A stretch of DNA of 64,000 nt from Shewanella psychrophila (GTDB lineage: Bacteria; Pseudomonadota; Gammaproteobacteria; Enterobacterales; Shewanellaceae). Shown piece after piece: positions 37,424-48,549 of the stretch (within the stretch, counting starts at the first letter, position 1; each line of letters opens with the position of its first letter). The stretch lies in the NCBI RefSeq assembly GCF_002005305.1, contig NZ_CP014782.1, forward strand, positions 4,340,001 through 4,404,000, read 5' to 3'. The notes beneath the pieces were generated by a model, which was given only the letters and a program-made list of their open reading frames with translations, did no database searches and was not told where the DNA came from. A program made the translations under genes and the position numbers.

Positions 37424-39001
37424 TTATTCCCACTCGATAGTCGCAGGCGGCTTGCCCGAGATATCGTAAACAACCCGTGAGATACCATCAATTTCATTGA
37501 TGATACGGTTAGACACTAAGCCTAAGAAGTCATAGGGAAGATGAGCCCAATTTGCCGTCATGAAATCTATGGTCTCGACAGCACGTAATGAAACCACCCA
37601 GTCATATTTACGGCCATCCCCCATCACACCAACAGAGCGTACAGGGAGGAACACTGTAAATGCCTGGCTCACCTTGTTGTAAAGGTCAGCTTTATGCAGC
37701 TCTTCGATGAAGATGGCATCGGCGAGACGTAGCAGATCACAGTACTCTTTCTTCACTTCACCCAATACGCGAACACCTAAACCAGGTCCAGGGAATGGAT
37801 GACGATAAAGCATGTCGTATGGCAAACCAAGCTCTAAACCTATCTTACGCACTTCATCTTTAAACAGTTCACGAAGTGGCTCAACTAGACCTAGCTCCAT
37901 ATCATCAGGCAAGCCGCCTACGTTATGGTGTGACTTGATCACATGAGCTTTACCTGTGGCACTACCCGCTGACTCAATCACATCAGGATAAATGGTGCCC
38001 TGTGCCAGCCATTTTGCGTTGGCACACTTCTTAGACTCTTCATCGAAAATCTCGACAAACACACGGCCGATGATCTTGCGCTTAGCTTCAGGATCGGCCT
38101 CACCTTCCATTGAATCGAGGAAACGGTTTTCAGCATTCACATGAACAATATTCAGTCCGAAGTGATCGCCAAACATGTCCATCACTTGCTCGGCTTCATT
38201 GAGACGCAGCAAACCGTTGTCGACGAATACACATGTCAGCTTGTCACCAATAGCGCGGTGCAGCAACATGGCAACGACCGATGAGTCGACGCCGCCAGAA
38301 AGGCCTAGGATAACTTCGTCATTACCTATCTGCTGCTTAAGCTTAGCGACCGCATCTTCTATGATAGAAGCAGACTTCCAATTTGCGTCACAGTTACAGA
38401 TCTCTAGCGCGAAGTGTTCAAGCATGCGCTTGCCCTGACGAGTATGAGTCACCTCTGGGTGAAACTGCACTCCATAGAACTTTTTCTCTTCGTTTGCCAT
38501 GGCAGCGAATGGACAAGTATCAGTTTTGGCAACGGTAACGAATCCTTCAGGGATTTCGGATACTTTATCACCGTGGCTCATCCACACATCAAGAAGTGGC
38601 TTGCCTGTTTCACTGATTGCATCTTCTATGCTCTTAAATAATGCGGATTCAGTTTGAACTTCTACCTGAGCATAGCCAAATTCGCCTTCACCTACACCTT
38701 GAATAACCTTGCCACCAAGCTGCTCAGACATGGTCTGCATGCCGTAGCAGATCCCCAGTACAGGAACACCAGCATTGAAGACATACTCAGGGGCACGAGG
38801 TGAGTCATTTGCAGTCACGCTCTCAGGGCCACCGGCCAGGATAATACCATTTGGAGCAAAACCTTTAATTTGCTCTTCACTCACATCCCAGGCCCATAGT
38901 TCACAGTAAACGCCTATCTCACGAATGCGGCGGGCGATAAGTTGTGTGTACTGAGATCCAAAATCTAAGATCAGTATCTTATGCTCATGAATATTGTTCA
39001 T
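37424..39001 (-). CDS. guaA: GMP synthase (glutamine-hydrolysing) GuaA
   Basis: A 525-residue enzyme making GMP from XMP. The class I glutaminase domain (1-205) has the nucleophile in [12 protein letters not shown] and the His-Glu of [10 protein letters not shown]. The ATP pyrophosphatase domain has the P-loop [11 protein letters not shown] (about 235-245). The C-terminal dimerisation domain ends in the conserved KPPATIEWE. It is downstream of guaB, but a hairpin lies between them, so co-transcription may be partial. Confidence 0.98.
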   Translation of the reverse strand: MNNIHEHKILILDFGSQYTQLIARRIREIGVYCELWAWDVSEEQIKGFAPNGIILAGGPESVTANDSPRAPEYVFNAGVPVLGICYGMQTMSEQLGGKVIQGVGEGEFGYAQVEVQTESALFKSIEDAISETGKPLLDVWMSHGDKVSEIPEGFVTVAKTDTCPFAAMANEEKKFYGVQFHPEVTHTRQGKRMLEHFALEICNCDANWKSASIIEDAVAKLKQQIGNDEVILGLSGGVDSSVVAMLLHRAIGDKLTCVFVDNGLLRLNEAEQVMDMFGDHFGLNIVHVNAENRFLDSMEGEADPEAKRKIIGRVFVEIFDEESKKCANAKWLAQGTIYPDVIESAGSATGKAHVIKSHHNVGGLPDDMELGLVEPLRELFKDEVRKIGLELGLPYDMLYRHPFPGPGLGVRVLGEVKKEYCDLLRLADAIFIEELHKADLYNKVSQAFTVFLPVRSVGVMGDGRKYDWVVSLRAVETIDFMTANWAHLPYDFLGLVSNRIINEIDGISRVVYDISGKPPATIEWE

Positions 39002-39092
39002 GGGGAACCTTTATTTCTTTGTCTAATTTGTCGGTATCAATCTTAATTTAACACTAGTTAAGTAAACTAAGACCGGTATAAATGGGGATATT

Positions 39093-39117
39093 AAAAATAG
39101 GCGGCTCATTGCCGCCC
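39093..39117 (-). terminator. Hairpin between guaB and guaA
   Basis: GGCGGC-TCATT-GCCGCC with TATTTTT on the minus strand, 28 bp past the guaB stop. It may limit read-through into guaA. Confidence 0.7.
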
Positions 39118-39144
39118 ATTTTAAACAATTCTTAGCAAGCTAAG

Positions 39145-40617
39145 TTATGAACCTGGGCTGTAATTCGGCGCTTCTTTGCTGATGGTCACATCATGAACAT
39201 GAGACTCACCCATGCCGGCCGAAGTGATCTTCACAAACTCGGCTTTTTCATTTAGCTCTTTGATGGTCGCGCAGCCAGTCAAGCCCATGCATGAGCGCAG
39301 ACCGCCCATATGCTGGTGAATGATCTCTTTAAGCTTACCTTTATAAGCAACTCGACCTTCGATACCTTCGGGCACTAGCTTATCGGCAGCATTGTCGCTC
39401 TGGAAGTAACGATCCGATGAACCTTGTGTTTGGTTCATAGCCCCCAAAGAGCCCATACCTCGGTATGACTTATAGGCACGACCATTATGTAGTTCAGTCT
39501 CACCCGGCGCTTCATCGGTACCGGCAAACATTGAGCCTGCCATGATACAAGATGCACCCGCGGCTAAAGCTTTGGCCAAATCACCTGAGAAGCGGATACC
39601 GCCATCGGCAATGACCGGGATATCTAAGTGCTTAACGGCTTCTGCTGCATCGGAAACGGCTGTGATCTGAGGCACACCGACACCGGTAACGATACGAGTA
39701 GTACAAATAGAACCAGGGCCAATACCTACCTTAACTGCGTTAACTCCGGCTTCAACCAGTGCAAGTGCACCTTCGGCCGTTGCCACGTTGCCGCCAACAA
39801 TCTGCAGTTCAGGATATTTAGCACGAGTGTCACGAATACGCTGAAGAACTCCTTCTGAATGTCCGTGAGATGAATCGATAAGCAAAACGTCAACACCGGC
39901 AATCACTAATGCATCGACACGCTCTTCGTTACCCGGACCGGCACCGACGGCTGCGCCGACGCGTAGTCGACCTAGCTCATCTTTACAGGCATTGGGTTTC
40001 TGTTCGGCTTTTTGGAAGTCTTTTACTGTGATCAAGCCCTTGAGCTTAAAGTTACCGTCGACAACCAGCACTTTCTCAACTCTATGAGAGTGCATTAATT
40101 TCTGCACTTCATCCAGCTTAGTACCTTCAGATACAGTAACCAGACGATCTTTAGGTGTCATCACCTGACTTACGGTACGGCTCCAGTCGGTGATGAAACG
40201 CACGTCACGGCCTGTGATGATTCCAACAAGCTCATTGGCATCATCGACAACGGGATAACCGGCAAAACCATTCTTCAGGGTCAGTATCTTAAGATCGGCC
40301 AAGGTAGTAGTAGGCGTTACAGTCACTGGTTGTTGAACGATACCAGCTTCGTAAATCTTAACTTTACGGACTTCTTCGGCCTGTTGCTCGATAGTCATAT
40401 TTTTATGAATAAAACCAAGACCACCTTCCTGTGCAATGGCAATAGCCAAACGAGCTTCAGTCACGGTATCCATGGCTGCAGACACTATAGGGGTGTTAAG
40501 TTCTATTTTATTTGTCAGACGAGTCTTGAGAACAGCGGTATTAGGGAGTACGGTCGAGTGTGCAGGAACAAGTAACACATCATCAAAAGTGAGTGCTTCT
40601 TTCTTTAAACGTAGCAT
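39145..40617 (-). CDS. guaB: Inosine-5'-monophosphate dehydrogenase GuaB
   Basis: A 490-residue enzyme oxidising IMP to XMP, the first step to GMP. The (beta/alpha)8 barrel is interrupted by two CBS domains (about residues 93-205), and the catalytic Cys is in [15 protein letters not shown]. The flap GSSDRYFQ follows near 390. The open frame continues to 40728, but the ATG at 40617 has GGGAGAT upstream and gives [21 protein letters not shown]. It is divergent from xseA and upstream of guaA. Confidence 0.98.
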   Translation of the reverse strand: MLRLKKEALTFDDVLLVPAHSTVLPNTAVLKTRLTNKIELNTPIVSAAMDTVTEARLAIAIAQEGGLGFIHKNMTIEQQAEEVRKVKIYEAGIVQQPVTVTPTTTLADLKILTLKNGFAGYPVVDDANELVGIITGRDVRFITDWSRTVSQVMTPKDRLVTVSEGTKLDEVQKLMHSHRVEKVLVVDGNFKLKGLITVKDFQKAEQKPNACKDELGRLRVGAAVGAGPGNEERVDALVIAGVDVLLIDSSHGHSEGVLQRIRDTRAKYPELQIVGGNVATAEGALALVEAGVNAVKVGIGPGSICTTRIVTGVGVPQITAVSDAAEAVKHLDIPVIADGGIRFSGDLAKALAAGASCIMAGSMFAGTDEAPGETELHNGRAYKSYRGMGSLGAMNQTQGSSDRYFQSDNAADKLVPEGIEGRVAYKGKLKEIIHQHMGGLRSCMGLTGCATIKELNEKAEFVKITSAGMGESHVHDVTISKEAPNYSPGS

Positions 40618-40735
40618 GGCAACATCTCCCAAATAGAGTAAGTTTCGAGTGAAATATTGCGGCGAGATTATACCTTGCATATTGGCCTTGGTAAATGGAA
40701 AATAGTAAAAAAGTACAGTTAGCCGCAAAATCCCT

Positions 40736-42064
40736 ATGAAAATGCCAAAAAATAATGTTTATACCGTTTCACGCCTCAATGGCGAAGTTCGCCAACTTCT
40801 GGAAGGTGAACTGGGCAAAATATGGCTTAATGCCGAAATTTCAAACTTCGCGGCCCCAGGTTCCGGCCACTGGTACCTGACTCTCAAAGATAACCAGGCC
40901 CAAATTCGCTCAGCCATGTTCAAGGGCCGTAACCGCTCGGTGACCTTCAAGCCAATAAATGGTCAACAGGTACTGGTTAAGGGATCCATCAGTGTCTATG
41001 AACCCAGAGGCGACTACCAACTCATCATAGAATCTATGCTCCCCGCCGGCGACGGTCTGCTAGCCCAGCAATATGAAGCACTCAAGATGAAGCTGGCAGC
41101 CGAAGGCTTATTTGCTGCGGACACAAAACGCCCTATCCCATCTAATATTCAGAAGATAGGCGTCATCACCTCGGCAACGGGCGCAGCACTCAAAGATGTA
41201 CTCCATGTATTAGCCAGGCGTGACCCCTCTATAGAAGTCGTGATCTATCCGACACAAGTTCAGGGCGACCCTGCGGCTAAGCTTATCTGCAACGCTATAG
41301 CAATTGCCAATGCCAGGCAGGAAGTCGATGTTCTTTTGCTGACTCGAGGCGGGGGTTCTCTCGAAGATCTCTGGTGCTTCAACAGCGAAGATCTCGCCCA
41401 CGCCATTTATAACAGCGCCCTACCGATTATATCTGCAGTAGGCCACGAAATAGATACCACCATCAGCGATTATGTCGCCGATGTTAGAGCGCCCACGCCA
41501 TCAGCTGGCGCCGAATTACTCTCTAAAGATGCCGAAAATAAGGGTGAGAAACTCGAGCTGTTTATTTCAAGGCTTAAACAGAGCTGGCAGCATTATGAGC
41601 TGAAAACTAGCAGTCGAATGAATACCTTAACCCATCGCCTGCAACGACAAGACCCCAAACGCCGCCTGCAGCAATACGGCCAGAGTTTCGATGAGATGCA
41701 ATTTAGACTCGATGCAGCAATGGAAAAGAAACTGGCAAGTCTTACTCTCAAACAACAAGAGTTGAGCCATCGACTAAACCAACAATCGCCAGCAAACAAG
41801 CTCGAATTAGAAAGCCAAAGATTGAATTATTTAACCACAAGACTTAAAGACACCATCAAAGAGAAGTTAGCTAGCAGTGAGAAAAGCCTAAGTGTCAGTG
41901 CCCACCAGTTACAGACTGTGAGCCCGTTGGCCACACTGAGCCGAGGTTACAGTATTACTCAAGATAACAACGGCAAGGTGCTCCTTAATGCCTCAGACGT
42001 TAACGTCGGAGATATGCTAACGACTCGATTACTCGAAGGTGAGGTTCAATCAAAAGTAGTGTAA
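40736..42064 (+). CDS. xseA: Exodeoxyribonuclease VII large subunit XseA
   Basis: A 442-residue nuclease subunit. It has the N-terminal OB-fold ([44 protein letters not shown]), the central catalytic domain ([25 protein letters not shown] and [21 protein letters not shown]), then a long coiled coil (about residues 260-390) and a C-terminal segment ending SRGYSITQ...[12 protein letters not shown]. It degrades single-stranded DNA with XseB, which is not in the window. It is divergent from guaB, a common pairing. Confidence 0.97.
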   Translation: MKMPKNNVYTVSRLNGEVRQLLEGELGKIWLNAEISNFAAPGSGHWYLTLKDNQAQIRSAMFKGRNRSVTFKPINGQQVLVKGSISVYEPRGDYQLIIESMLPAGDGLLAQQYEALKMKLAAEGLFAADTKRPIPSNIQKIGVITSATGAALKDVLHVLARRDPSIEVVIYPTQVQGDPAAKLICNAIAIANARQEVDVLLLTRGGGSLEDLWCFNSEDLAHAIYNSALPIISAVGHEIDTTISDYVADVRAPTPSAGAELLSKDAENKGEKLELFISRLKQSWQHYELKTSSRMNTLTHRLQRQDPKRRLQQYGQSFDEMQFRLDAAMEKKLASLTLKQQELSHRLNQQSPANKLELESQRLNYLTTRLKDTIKEKLASSEKSLSVSAHQLQTVSPLATLSRGYSITQDNNGKVLLNASDVNVGDMLTTRLLEGEVQSKVV

Positions 42065-42368
42065 CCACGTTAAAGTTGATTTTGGGTGAGAACTCGAATC
42101 ACTTGTGTGAGAAGCTGTACTTCAATATCTTTTGCTAGGTTGACTAGGTTGCTTTGATATTTAGTTAACCTGCAAAGACGGTGATATGGGGCTCTCTCTC
42201 ATTCACAGAAGCAATCCCATTATCGTCTTTACGACAACATCACTACCGAGAGCCTTCACACCTAATCAAGGTTTTAAGAAAGTTATCTCTTCGATTGAGC
42301 TGGTTAGATTACCTAACCAGCTTCTAGTAAGTGAACCATTTACTGACGGCGATTTACGATCAGATTAG
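42065..42368. other. Spacer between xseA and the DUF1772 gene
   Basis: A 304-bp convergent spacer. A 60-codon plus-strand frame (42186-42368) is present, but it lacks a ribosome site and family resemblance, so I do not call it. A GGTTAGATTACCTAACC inverted repeat near 42301-42317 is the only visible structure. Confidence 0.35.
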
Positions 42369-42815
42369 TTAATTATTCTGACCTACAGCTGCAAATAAAT
42401 ACACCAAAAATGCTCCCCCACTTACTATTGTTCGTAGCCAATGTTTTGGCCCCCAACGTGAAAGCAAGTTTTGAGTATTTTCGGATTCAGGGTCATTTTC
42501 GGGCGCTAAGAGTATATCGTTGATAGGCTTGATAAGGATCAGCGTTATCGGCACCACTGAAATTAGCATCAGACTGCCTACAAGCCATAATACTCCCATG
42601 CCATTTAACCAAGCTAAGACACCTGCAATAAAGCCAAACAATGCTAGTGCTATCTGTAATGGGGCCGCACGCTTGTACATAGGTGGGAAAAATCGCCCAC
42701 CAACTGAAACTCCAGCCTCTAAGGCTGCAGGATGTTGAGCTAGAGAAATATAAAGTGCGGCTCCATAAAAAGTACCGCAGCAAAATAAAGCAATAATTTG
42801 AATTATCATTATCAA
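42369..42815 (-). CDS. DUF1772 family membrane protein
   Basis: A 148-residue inner-membrane protein with four predicted spans (about 3-22, 52-72, 76-96 and 125-144). GAALYISLAQHPA near residue 19 and the central PPMYKRAAPLQIALA follow the DUF1772 pattern. The family includes anthrone oxygenase-like proteins, but no activity can be claimed here. It lies alone between xseA and the repeat-rich region. Confidence 0.8.
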   Translation of the reverse strand: MIMIIQIIALFCCGTFYGAALYISLAQHPAALEAGVSVGGRFFPPMYKRAAPLQIALALFGFIAGVLAWLNGMGVLWLVGSLMLISVVPITLILIKPINDILLAPENDPESENTQNLLSRWGPKHWLRTIVSGGAFLVYLFAAVGQNN

Positions 42816-43341
42816 AGTCCTTTGATGTTTAAATAGTGTTTACAAACAATTCCCAGTTATTTTCGAGGTTGTAAAGTGCCCACTTGCTGTAAATTTACCT
42901 AACAAGCAAAGAGTTACTCGTGAGTCTATCGCCATTATCAATTATATTTATTAAGACAGCCTTAGCGTACTCACTGCAAAAGTGACTTAATGTAGCCATT
43001 TTACACATTTTTGGAAAACCTCACTTAAACGGCTTAGCCAAGGAAATGACAGACGAAGTTAAAAAGAATCAAGTGTAGATGCGGCTGCGAGCTTCCATAA
43101 CATGGCCGAATATGTTCCATACATTTTTCGGCATTTCCACCATCCGTGGCCGTCAGATGTTTTGGTAGAGCCTCCATGGACGGATTCACGGCGTTTCCCA
43201 GAAGTATCAGCTCATCCCCCGCAGGGAAGCGCTAGATAACCATTAAGGTAAGAGTTAACAGTCACTTCCGAATACCAACTCAGCCAGAGCTAAATCAGAA
43301 AATGTATTAAGCTTTCATTCGAAGGCATCAAAGTCCCTATA

Positions 43342-43549
43342 CAAATCCCCTCCTTCACCATCCATGGCGATCACGGATAAGCATGTCCATATGCAAATCC
43401 CCTCCTTCACCATCCATGGCAATCACGGATAAGCATGTCCATATGCAAATCCCCTCCTTCACCATCCATGGCAATCACGGATAAGCATGTCCATATGCAA
43501 ATCCCCTCCTTCACCATCCATGGCGATCACGGATAAGCATGTCCATATG
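43342..43549. repeat. Four tandem 52-bp repeats
   Basis: Units start at 43342, 43394, 43446 and 43498, each 52 bp, and differ at only a few bases (GCGATCACGG or GCAATCACGG in the middle; the first unit's upstream flank differs). Each unit holds CCATCCATGG and CATATG palindromes. The length is not a multiple of three, so it is not a protein repeat. It stops at the der terminator. Confidence 0.95.
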
Positions 43550-43550
43550 C

Positions 43551-43582
43551 AAAAAAAGCCAGTTAAAATGAATTAACTGGCT
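43551..43582 (-). terminator. Terminator of der
   Basis: GCCAGTTAA-TTCATT-TTAACTGGC followed by seven T on the minus strand, 48 bp past the der stop and directly beside the 52-bp repeat array. Confidence 0.9.
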
Positions 43583-43630
43583 TCTTCGATAAAATAAGAT
43601 TTTTAGAAACGATAAACTAGTCTCTAAAAC

Positions 43631-45103
43631 TTATTTCTTATCGTTATCTCTGATGTGACTCATCATACGCTTACGACGGCGTTCCTGACTCACGGTGAGT
43701 TTCTTCGTATTCATGCCTTCAAACGGATTCGCACCATCCTGGAAGCGCACCTGGATAGGTGTGCCCATGACTTTCAACGAACGACGGTAGTAGTTCATCA
43801 TATAACGCTTGTAGGAATCCGGCAGTTTCTTCACCTGATTACCATGAACCACTACAATTGGTGGGTTGTAGCCACCGGCATGGGCATATTTAAGCTTAAC
43901 ACGGCGACCATTCACTAATGGCGGCTGGTGATCATCCTGCGCCATCTGCATGATGCGTGTCAGCATAGACGTACTTACGCGGCGCGTGGCACTGTCATAA
44001 GCTTCTTCGACTGACTCATAAAGGTGACCGACACCGGTACCATGAAGTGCTGAGATAAAGTGAATGCGGGCAAAATCGATAAAGCCCAAACGACGATCCA
44101 ACTCACTCTTGACTCTGTCTTTAATCTCTTGATCGATACCATCCCACTTGTTGACGGCGATCACCAAAGCACGACCAGCGTTTAGGGCAAAACCTAATAG
44201 ACCGAGATCTTGCTCCGCGATACCTTCACGAGCATCGATGATCAAGAGCACTACGTTACAGTCTTCGACCGCTTTAAGTGTCTTAATAACAGAGAATTTC
44301 TCGACAGTTTCATGGACTTTACTGCGACGGCGAACACCGGCAGTATCGATAAGCACGTATTCACGTCCTTCTCGTTCCATAGGAATATAGATACTGTCTC
44401 GGGTGGTTCCCGGCGAGTCATACACGACCACACGCTCTTCACCTAAGATGCGGTTAATCAAGGTAGACTTACCTACGTTGGGCTTACCGATAATCGCAAG
44501 CTTGATAGGCAGATCTTGAAGACGCTTCTGCTCAGCCTCAGCTTCTTCTTCAGAGTATTCTCTCTCTTCAACCTCTATATTTCCATCATCATCGCGATTA
44601 AGGCCAAGCGCTTCGGCATAAGGTGCCAGGGCATACTCGATCATGTTGGTCACGCCACGGCCTTGTGAGGCCGCCATCTGATAAACCTCTCCTAGGCCTA
44701 AGGCCCAGAACTCGGCACAAGCAGAATCGGCATCGATACCATCAACCTTGTTAGCCACCACGAAAGTCGTCTTTTCTCGTCGACGCAGATGCTCAGCAAT
44801 CGCCTGATCCGCAGCGGTTAAACCGGCTCTGGCATCGGTGAGGAAAAGCACCACATCGGCTTCTTCAATCGCGGCTAAGGACTGTTCGGCCATATGAACT
44901 TCTATGCCCTCTTCGGTACCATCGATACCACCAGTATCAACCACGATAAACTCATAACCAGACAGGTGAGCGCGACCATATTTACGATCCCGAGTTAGCC
45001 CAGGAAAGTCGGCCACCAAAGCATCTCTGGTACGCGTAAGGCGATTAAACAGGGTCGACTTACCGACATTGGGTCGCCCAACAAGGGCCACAACTGGAAT
45101 CAT
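43631..45103 (-). CDS. der: Ribosome-assembly GTPase Der (EngA)
   Basis: A 490-residue GTPase with two G domains in tandem. G1 motifs are GRPNVGKST (residues 8-16) and GKPNVGKST (about 205), with switch motifs DTGGIDG and DTAGVRRRS and specificity motifs NKVDG and NKWDG. A KH-like domain precedes the basic tail [16 protein letters not shown]. It acts in late assembly of the 50S subunit. It is last in the rlmN-der block, after bamB, with a terminator between. Confidence 0.98.
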   Translation of the reverse strand: MIPVVALVGRPNVGKSTLFNRLTRTRDALVADFPGLTRDRKYGRAHLSGYEFIVVDTGGIDGTEEGIEVHMAEQSLAAIEEADVVLFLTDARAGLTAADQAIAEHLRRREKTTFVVANKVDGIDADSACAEFWALGLGEVYQMAASQGRGVTNMIEYALAPYAEALGLNRDDDGNIEVEEREYSEEEAEAEQKRLQDLPIKLAIIGKPNVGKSTLINRILGEERVVVYDSPGTTRDSIYIPMEREGREYVLIDTAGVRRRSKVHETVEKFSVIKTLKAVEDCNVVLLIIDAREGIAEQDLGLLGFALNAGRALVIAVNKWDGIDQEIKDRVKSELDRRLGFIDFARIHFISALHGTGVGHLYESVEEAYDSATRRVSTSMLTRIMQMAQDDHQPPLVNGRRVKLKYAHAGGYNPPIVVVHGNQVKKLPDSYKRYMMNYYRRSLKVMGTPIQVRFQDGANPFEGMNTKKLTVSQERRRKRMMSHIRDNDKK

Positions 45104-45229
45104 TTTTTTGCCTCTAATCTACTGTTTTCAAATCTATAAAATATCAATACTCGGATCTTGACCTATTTAAGACTGGCTCAAGCCGATACTACATCTTGCT
45201 TATTGTGTTTAATATAAGGTACTTAACAC

Positions 45230-45260
45230 AAAAAGCCCCCAGAACGACTTCCGGGGGCTA
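45230..45260 (-). terminator. Terminator of bamB
   Basis: AGCCCCCGGAAG...CTGGGGGCT hairpin with TTTTT on the minus strand, about 20 bp past the bamB stop. Confidence 0.9.
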
Positions 45261-45280
45261 AATATCAATTCAGATAAAGC

Positions 45281-46468
45281 TTACGGAAGCGTTATTCTAG
45301 CAACTTTTCCCGCACGAGTCTGAACATAAATGCTATCACCGACAATCAAGGGCTGGCTGTACAAACCAGAGTCATCCACCTCGATACGGCCAACAAGTGT
45401 TCCCGTAGACTTATCTATAAAGTGTAGATAACCTTCGAAGTCACCGACAACAATATAATCTTTAAATACGGCTGCCGAGGTTAAGTTACGGTTAGTTAAC
45501 TCAGTATTACTCCAAGTCTCTAAACCATTTCGCCTATCTACAGAGTAGATGCGACTATAATCGTCCACAAGGAAAAGACTCACACCTGAGCTAGCTAATT
45601 CATGGAAGCTAGAGTACTTACGTGACCAAACTATCCGTCCAGTCCTCAACTCCATGGAGACTAAGTTACCGTTAAAGCTTACAGCATATAAGTTTTCACC
45701 TATGATCAATGGCTGCATATCTACATCGGCCATACGGGTAAACTCGTTACCCCCTTTTGGCGTATAGATAGACTGTTCCCAAGCGGCCTGACCATTGTTC
45801 TTAATCACCACGGCTATCTTACCATCGGCTGTACCGACGAAGAAACCACCGGCTTCATAGGTAGCAGAACCTGTACCACGCAGGGTCAATGTCGGCAGCT
45901 TAGACTCATAAGTCCACAGCTTTTCTCCATCGTCAACTTTAAAAGCTTCCAAGGTACCTGAGCTTGTGCTGACTACGACAACATCTTCAGCTACCGTAGG
46001 CGCTGAGAGTAACTCTCCACTGGCTATGGCAGACCATACTTTTTCACCGGTTTCTGCGTCTAAGGCACCGAGTAGGCCACTTTCGCCACCGATAAAGACC
46101 TTGTCTCTCGCAGCAGTAACTCCGGCGGCTAGCTTAGCGCCCTTGTTCTTAGCCAAGATATTATCTTTAAATGCAGAGCTGAAATTCCTACTCCAAACCT
46201 TATCCCCTGTCACTTCATCGAAAGCAACAACTTCACCATATCGATCAGCAACGAAAAGCTTGTCGTATCTGGCTGCTGGGCGAAGGCGAGAATAATAGTC
46301 ACCGACACCACTACCAACACTCGTACTCCAGCTTATTTCAGGAAATACGCTGGCTTCAATTTCGGGTAACGGACTTATCGGCTCTTCTTCAACATCACTA
46401 GATGAACAGGCAGATAACAAGCCAATACTCAGACTACATGCGACTAGTGTTTTGCACCAAGACTTCAT
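45281..46468 (-). CDS. bamB: Outer-membrane assembly lipoprotein BamB
   Basis: A 395-residue lipoprotein (lipobox LLSAC, Cys21) with an eight-bladed beta propeller of PQQ-like repeats (GEVVAFDEVTGDKVWSR, GLLGALDAETGEKVWSA and similar). It is a BamA partner in inserting outer-membrane proteins. It starts 10 bp after yfgM in the hisS-yfgM-bamB transcript. Confidence 0.97.
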   Translation of the reverse strand: MKSWCKTLVACSLSIGLLSACSSSDVEEEPISPLPEIEASVFPEISWSTSVGSGVGDYYSRLRPAARYDKLFVADRYGEVVAFDEVTGDKVWSRNFSSAFKDNILAKNKGAKLAAGVTAARDKVFIGGESGLLGALDAETGEKVWSAIASGELLSAPTVAEDVVVVSTSSGTLEAFKVDDGEKLWTYESKLPTLTLRGTGSATYEAGGFFVGTADGKIAVVIKNNGQAAWEQSIYTPKGGNEFTRMADVDMQPLIIGENLYAVSFNGNLVSMELRTGRIVWSRKYSSFHELASSGVSLFLVDDYSRIYSVDRRNGLETWSNTELTNRNLTSAAVFKDYIVVGDFEGYLHFIDKSTGTLVGRIEVDDSGLYSQPLIVGDSIYVQTRAGKVARITLP

Positions 46469-46478
46469 GGACGTTTCC

Positions 46479-47099
46479 TTATGCCTTGTTCAAATTATCT
46501 AGCTTCATCTGCAGTGCAGGGCTTGCACTCGTTCCACCATTGTTAACCGCAGCCTGATAAGCCGCTTTAGCCAGCTCTTCATCCCCTTTACGCACAAGGA
46601 AATCACCTTTTAGCTCATCTCTCTGAGCCGTAAAAGCAGGATCTGAGACCTGTTCTAACGTCGTGATAGCCGTTGCGATTTGGCCTTGTTCCGCTTGAAC
46701 ACGCGCTAAACGCATGGTTGCTACCATGACTAAACCTTTATCGGGCGCAGAGGCAACAACGCTTTTCAGTGTGGTTTCCGCTTTTTCGAGGTCACCGGCT
46801 TCAACAGCTGCTTTAGCGACGATAAGCTCAAGCAGTGACTGATAACCTTTCTGGCTGTGATCTTTGGCAAAATTTTCTGCCGCAGCTAACATCCCGGTAT
46901 CGGATATATTGCCAGCTCTTACCGCCTGAAAGGCTTCAGATGCCGACTCGGCCTGTGCAAGTTTGTGATCGGAATAATAGTTCCAGCCAAATAAACCACC
47001 TAGACCAACCACGGCACCCACAACAATAGAAGAGCCATAATCTTTCCAGAACTGTTTGATAGCATCTACTTGTTGTTCTTCTGTGCTATAAATTTCCAC
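46479..47099 (-). CDS. yfgM: YfgM-type tetratricopeptide membrane protein
   Basis: A 206-residue inner-membrane protein. A short cytoplasmic N-terminus (EEQQVDAIKQFWKDYG) is followed by one membrane span (about 22-40) and a periplasmic tetratricopeptide domain. YfgM in E. coli is associated with the SecYEG translocon and PpiD. It sits 13 bp after hisS and 10 bp before bamB, the standard arrangement. Confidence 0.93.
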   Translation of the reverse strand: MEIYSTEEQQVDAIKQFWKDYGSSIVVGAVVGLGGLFGWNYYSDHKLAQAESASEAFQAVRAGNISDTGMLAAAENFAKDHSQKGYQSLLELIVAKAAVEAGDLEKAETTLKSVVASAPDKGLVMVATMRLARVQAEQGQIATAITTLEQVSDPAFTAQRDELKGDFLVRKGDEELAKAAYQAAVNNGGTSASPALQMKLDNLNKA

Positions 47100-47112
47100 G
47101 TTATCTTCCTCT

Positions 47113-48387
47113 TTAAATCAGTTCTGCTATATAAGTTGCCAATCCGTCACGGGCAACTAATGCTTGTTCTTTCTTTTCACGCAGATATTTAACCGCTACT
47201 TGGTTATTGGCCAATTCATCTTCACCGATAACTAAGGCAATGAATGCACCACTCTTATCTGCACGTTTCATCTGTTTCTTAAAGTTTCCACCACCGCAAT
47301 GGCTCATCACTCTCAAACTTGGTAACTCGGTGCGAAGTGCCTGAGCAATTTTAATCGCTTCGACTTTACTTGCATCGCCCATGGCGGTGACATACACATC
47401 GACAGTAGCCGGAATATCATGAGTAAGCTCAAGCGTCTCTAACATCAAGACGATACGCTCTAACCCCATAGCAAAGCCAACTGCTGGTGTATCTTTACCA
47501 CCAAGTTGCTCGACAAGACCGTCATAACGACCACCCGCGAGTACGGTGCCCTGAGACCCCAGACTAGTGGTAACCCACTCAAAAACAGTACGATTGTAAT
47601 AATCTAAACCACGCACTAAACGTGGATTAATGACGTATTTGATGCCAACTGCGTCTAAGAGTTCACATAAATGTGAAAAATGTGTACGCGTTTCCTCACC
47701 GAGGAAGTTCATTAACTCCGGCGCATCGACCAAAAGCGCCTGTACATCAGGGTTCTTAGTGTCTAAAACGCGCAGTGGGTTGGTATACATACGGCGCTGA
47801 CTTTCTTCATCCAGCAGCTCTTTAAACAGCTCAAGGTAAGCAATAAGCGCTTCACGATAAGCGGCACGCTCAGCAGGATCACCTAAAGTATTGAGTTCCA
47901 GAGTCACATGTTCTGTGATGCCCAGTTTCTCCCATAGGCGAGCAGATAACATCAATACTTCCGCATCGACATCCGCTGAGCCCATACCATAAACCTCGAC
48001 ACCAAACTGATTAAATTGACGGTAACGTCCTTTCTGAGGTCGTTCATGTCTAAACATAGGACCCATATACCAGAGGCGTTGCTCTTGGTTATACAACAAA
48101 CCGTGTTCATTACCCGCACGTACCGTTGACGCTGTGCCTTCTGGACGCAAGGTTAAGCAGTCACCGTTTCTGTCATCGAAGGTATACATCTCTTTTTCGA
48201 CAATATCGGTGACTTCACCAATCGAACGTTTAAAAAGGTCAGTACTCTCAACGATTGGAGTACGGATCTCACTATAACCATAGGCACTCACGGTTTCACG
48301 GAGTACGGCTTCTAGTTTTTGCCATAGAGGGCTTTGGGTTGGCAGAATGTCATTCATTCCACGAATCGCTTGGATCTGTTTTGCCAC
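47113..48387 (-). CDS. hisS: Histidine-tRNA ligase HisS
   Basis: A 424-residue class II synthetase starting at a GTG ([16 protein letters not shown]). It has motif 2 [24 protein letters not shown], the histidyl-specific [15 protein letters not shown], the [14 protein letters not shown] region, and a C-terminal anticodon-binding domain. It attaches histidine to tRNA-His. A terminator-like hairpin ends only about 30 nt before the start, so its leader is unusual. Confidence 0.98.
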   Translation of the reverse strand: MAKQIQAIRGMNDILPTQSPLWQKLEAVLRETVSAYGYSEIRTPIVESTDLFKRSIGEVTDIVEKEMYTFDDRNGDCLTLRPEGTASTVRAGNEHGLLYNQEQRLWYMGPMFRHERPQKGRYRQFNQFGVEVYGMGSADVDAEVLMLSARLWEKLGITEHVTLELNTLGDPAERAAYREALIAYLELFKELLDEESQRRMYTNPLRVLDTKNPDVQALLVDAPELMNFLGEETRTHFSHLCELLDAVGIKYVINPRLVRGLDYYNRTVFEWVTTSLGSQGTVLAGGRYDGLVEQLGGKDTPAVGFAMGLERIVLMLETLELTHDIPATVDVYVTAMGDASKVEAIKIAQALRTELPSLRVMSHCGGGNFKKQMKRADKSGAFIALVIGEDELANNQVAVKYLREKKEQALVARDGLATYIAELI

Positions 48388-48418
48388 GATATAGACTCGT
48401 CCGATTTAGCTATAAAAA

Positions 48419-48450
48419 TTAAAAACGCCCCGCAGTATATCTTGCAGGGC
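48419..48450 (-). terminator. Terminator-like hairpin in the hisS leader
   Basis: GCCCTGCA...TGCGGGGC followed by GTTTTTAATTTTT on the minus strand, about 30 nt before the hisS GTG. It may end ispG read-through or act as a leader hairpin. Confidence 0.6.
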
Positions 48451-48494
48451 AGTATTATCAAACTCAAAAATGTTAATTTGCAAACAGTTCCAAA

Positions 48495-48535
48495 CAAAAA
48501 AGCAGACTCAACAAGAAACTATGTTGTATCTGCTT
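48495..48535 (-). terminator. Terminator of ispG
   Basis: AAGCAGATACAACA...TGTTGAGTCTGCTT (one mismatch) followed by TTTTGTTTG on the minus strand, directly after the ispG stop. Confidence 0.75.
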
Positions 48536-48549
48536 AATCGAAGAAGCTA

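Larger units (their letters stand above)
42816..43630. other. Noncoding, repeat-rich region between der and the DUF1772 gene
   Basis: An 815-bp stretch with no credible gene. The segment 43080-43250 is built of short palindromic pieces (TTCCACCATCCGTGG, CCTCCATGGACGGATTCACGG) that look like dispersed intergenic repeats of Shewanella. The 52-bp tandem array and the der terminator follow. Both are listed separately. Confidence 0.5.

Noticed and set aside
42186..42368. 60-codon plus-strand frame after xseA
   Set aside because: No ribosome site or family resemblance; it lies in a convergent spacer.
43342..43549. CRISPR array
   Set aside because: The repeats are contiguous 52-bp units without variable spacers, and no cas genes are present.
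43342..43549. Protein repeat
   Set aside because: The unit length is not divisible by three and no long frame crosses the array.
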